This document shows, in pieces, positions 63,701 to 64,000 of a DNA stretch of 64,000 bases. The stretch comes from Ectorhizobium quercum. GTDB taxonomy: Bacteria; Pseudomonadota; Alphaproteobacteria; Rhizobiales; Rhizobiaceae. The translations under genes and the position numbers were made by a program. The stretch spans positions 1 through 64,000 of the forward strand of contig NZ_JANFPI010000003.1 in assembly GCF_026552795.1 (NCBI RefSeq), given 5' to 3'. The notes beneath the pieces were generated by a model, which was not told where the DNA came from, ran no database searches, and was given only the letters and a program-made list of their open reading frames with translations. Within the stretch, counting starts at the first letter, position 1. Every line of letters starts with the position of its first letter.

Positions 63701-63806
63701 CTCTAGAGCATTTCCGCTTTTCCCCGAATCGCGGAAATGCTCTAACGATTTGTCTTACGCATTTCCGGACGCAAAACCGGTTCCCACTTTTGCTGGAAAT
63801 GCTTTA
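63701..63806. repeat. Rhizobial intergenic mosaic-type repeat
   Basis: CTCTAGAGCATTTCCGCTTT pairs with the inverted GCGGAAATGCTCTA, and a second part reads GCATTTCCGGACGCAAAACC followed by CCACTTTTGCTGGAAATGCTTTAG. Similar palindromic elements starting TCTAGAGCATTTCC are frequent between rhizobial genes. It fills most of the gap before the repressor gene and may form stable stems in RNA or act as a bidirectional terminator. Confidence 0.75.
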
Positions 63807-64000
63807 GCCGTCCGTCGCCGCCGCTATCGCCTCGGACCGGATTTCCTCGGTCAGCTTCAACCGGAGGGCCGAGAATTCCGGGCTCGATTTCACCGTATAA
63901 TGACGCGGATGCGGCAGGTCTACGGGCGTGATCGATTTGATGCGCCCCGGCCGCGCCGTCATGGTCACAACGCGCGAGGCCATGAACACCGCCTCCTCGA
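63804..64000 (-). CDS. ABC transporter ATP-binding protein (NitT/TauT type), 3' end only
   Basis: The last 65 or so codons of an ATPase of the nitrate/taurine/cyanate class are present; the gene continues beyond the right edge. The residues EEAVFMASRVVTMTARPGRI match the region just after the switch histidine of this family. It probably belongs to an importer controlled by the adjacent HutC-type repressor. Confidence 0.8.
   Translation of the reverse strand, partial: EEAVFMASRVVTMTARPGRIKSITPVDLPHPRHYTVKSSPEFSALRLKLTEEIRSEAIAAATDG

Overview
The window looks like part of a high-GC alphaproteobacterial secondary replicon (large plasmid or chromid) from the Rhizobiaceae, in the Rhizobium / Ensifer / Shinella range. 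The evidence is a complete repABC replication and partition operon at about 55.8-59.4 kb, rhizobial-style ABC importers and polyol catabolic genes, and a rhizobial-type intergenic repeat near 63.7 kb. The genus cannot be fixed from this sequence alone. I saw no rRNA or tRNA genes, prophage or CRISPR array.

Layout. 0-7 kb: a signalling island with two methyl-accepting chemotaxis proteins (one tethered-type, one soluble with PAS), CheW, a VbhA-like small protein, a membrane diguanylate cyclase and two tandem paralogous periplasmic solute-binding proteins without a permease. 7-21 kb (minus strand): a catabolic block with a polyamine-type ABC importer, a flavin-dependent monooxygenase with its flavin reductase, an aldehyde dehydrogenase, an alpha/beta hydrolase, a PF06684-type protein, an iron alcohol dehydrogenase, an amino-acid-type ABC importer and a GntR regulator. 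Three copies of a TATGG-N4-CCATA-like palindrome link these genes. 21-32 kb (plus strand): a sorbitol/mannitol uptake and oxidation operon (HAD phosphatase, SorC regulator, SmoEFGK-type ABC importer, polyol dehydrogenases, xylulokinase, PfkB kinase), ending at an IS481-family remnant.

32-49 kb: a second catabolic block with a branched-chain-type ABC importer (LivKHMGF), two dehydrogenases, an MBL-fold hydrolase, a GntR regulator, a cysteine hydrolase, two hotdog-fold hydratases, three type III CoA-transferases and a CitE-type CoA-ester lyase. The enzyme set fits CoA activation, hydration and retro-aldol cleavage of a small unsaturated dicarboxylic acid. Six sites with at least 10 of 12 matches to ATAATGCATTAT lie at its promoters.

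49-52.5 kb is a scar zone: a truncated, frameshifted IS630-type transposase, an amidohydrolase fragment fused end-to-end with an exonuclease fragment, and an intact class II Fic protein. 52.4-60 kb is the replicon maintenance region: ScpB, a DUF1403 protein, an EamA transporter, an internally deleted YafY-type regulator, repC, repB and repA with a predicted counter-transcribed RNA, and a WGR protein. 60-64 kb holds a sugar-kinase fragment, a YigZ/IMPACT protein, RecQ, a HutC-family repressor and the end of a NitT/TauT-type ABC ATPase that runs off the right edge.
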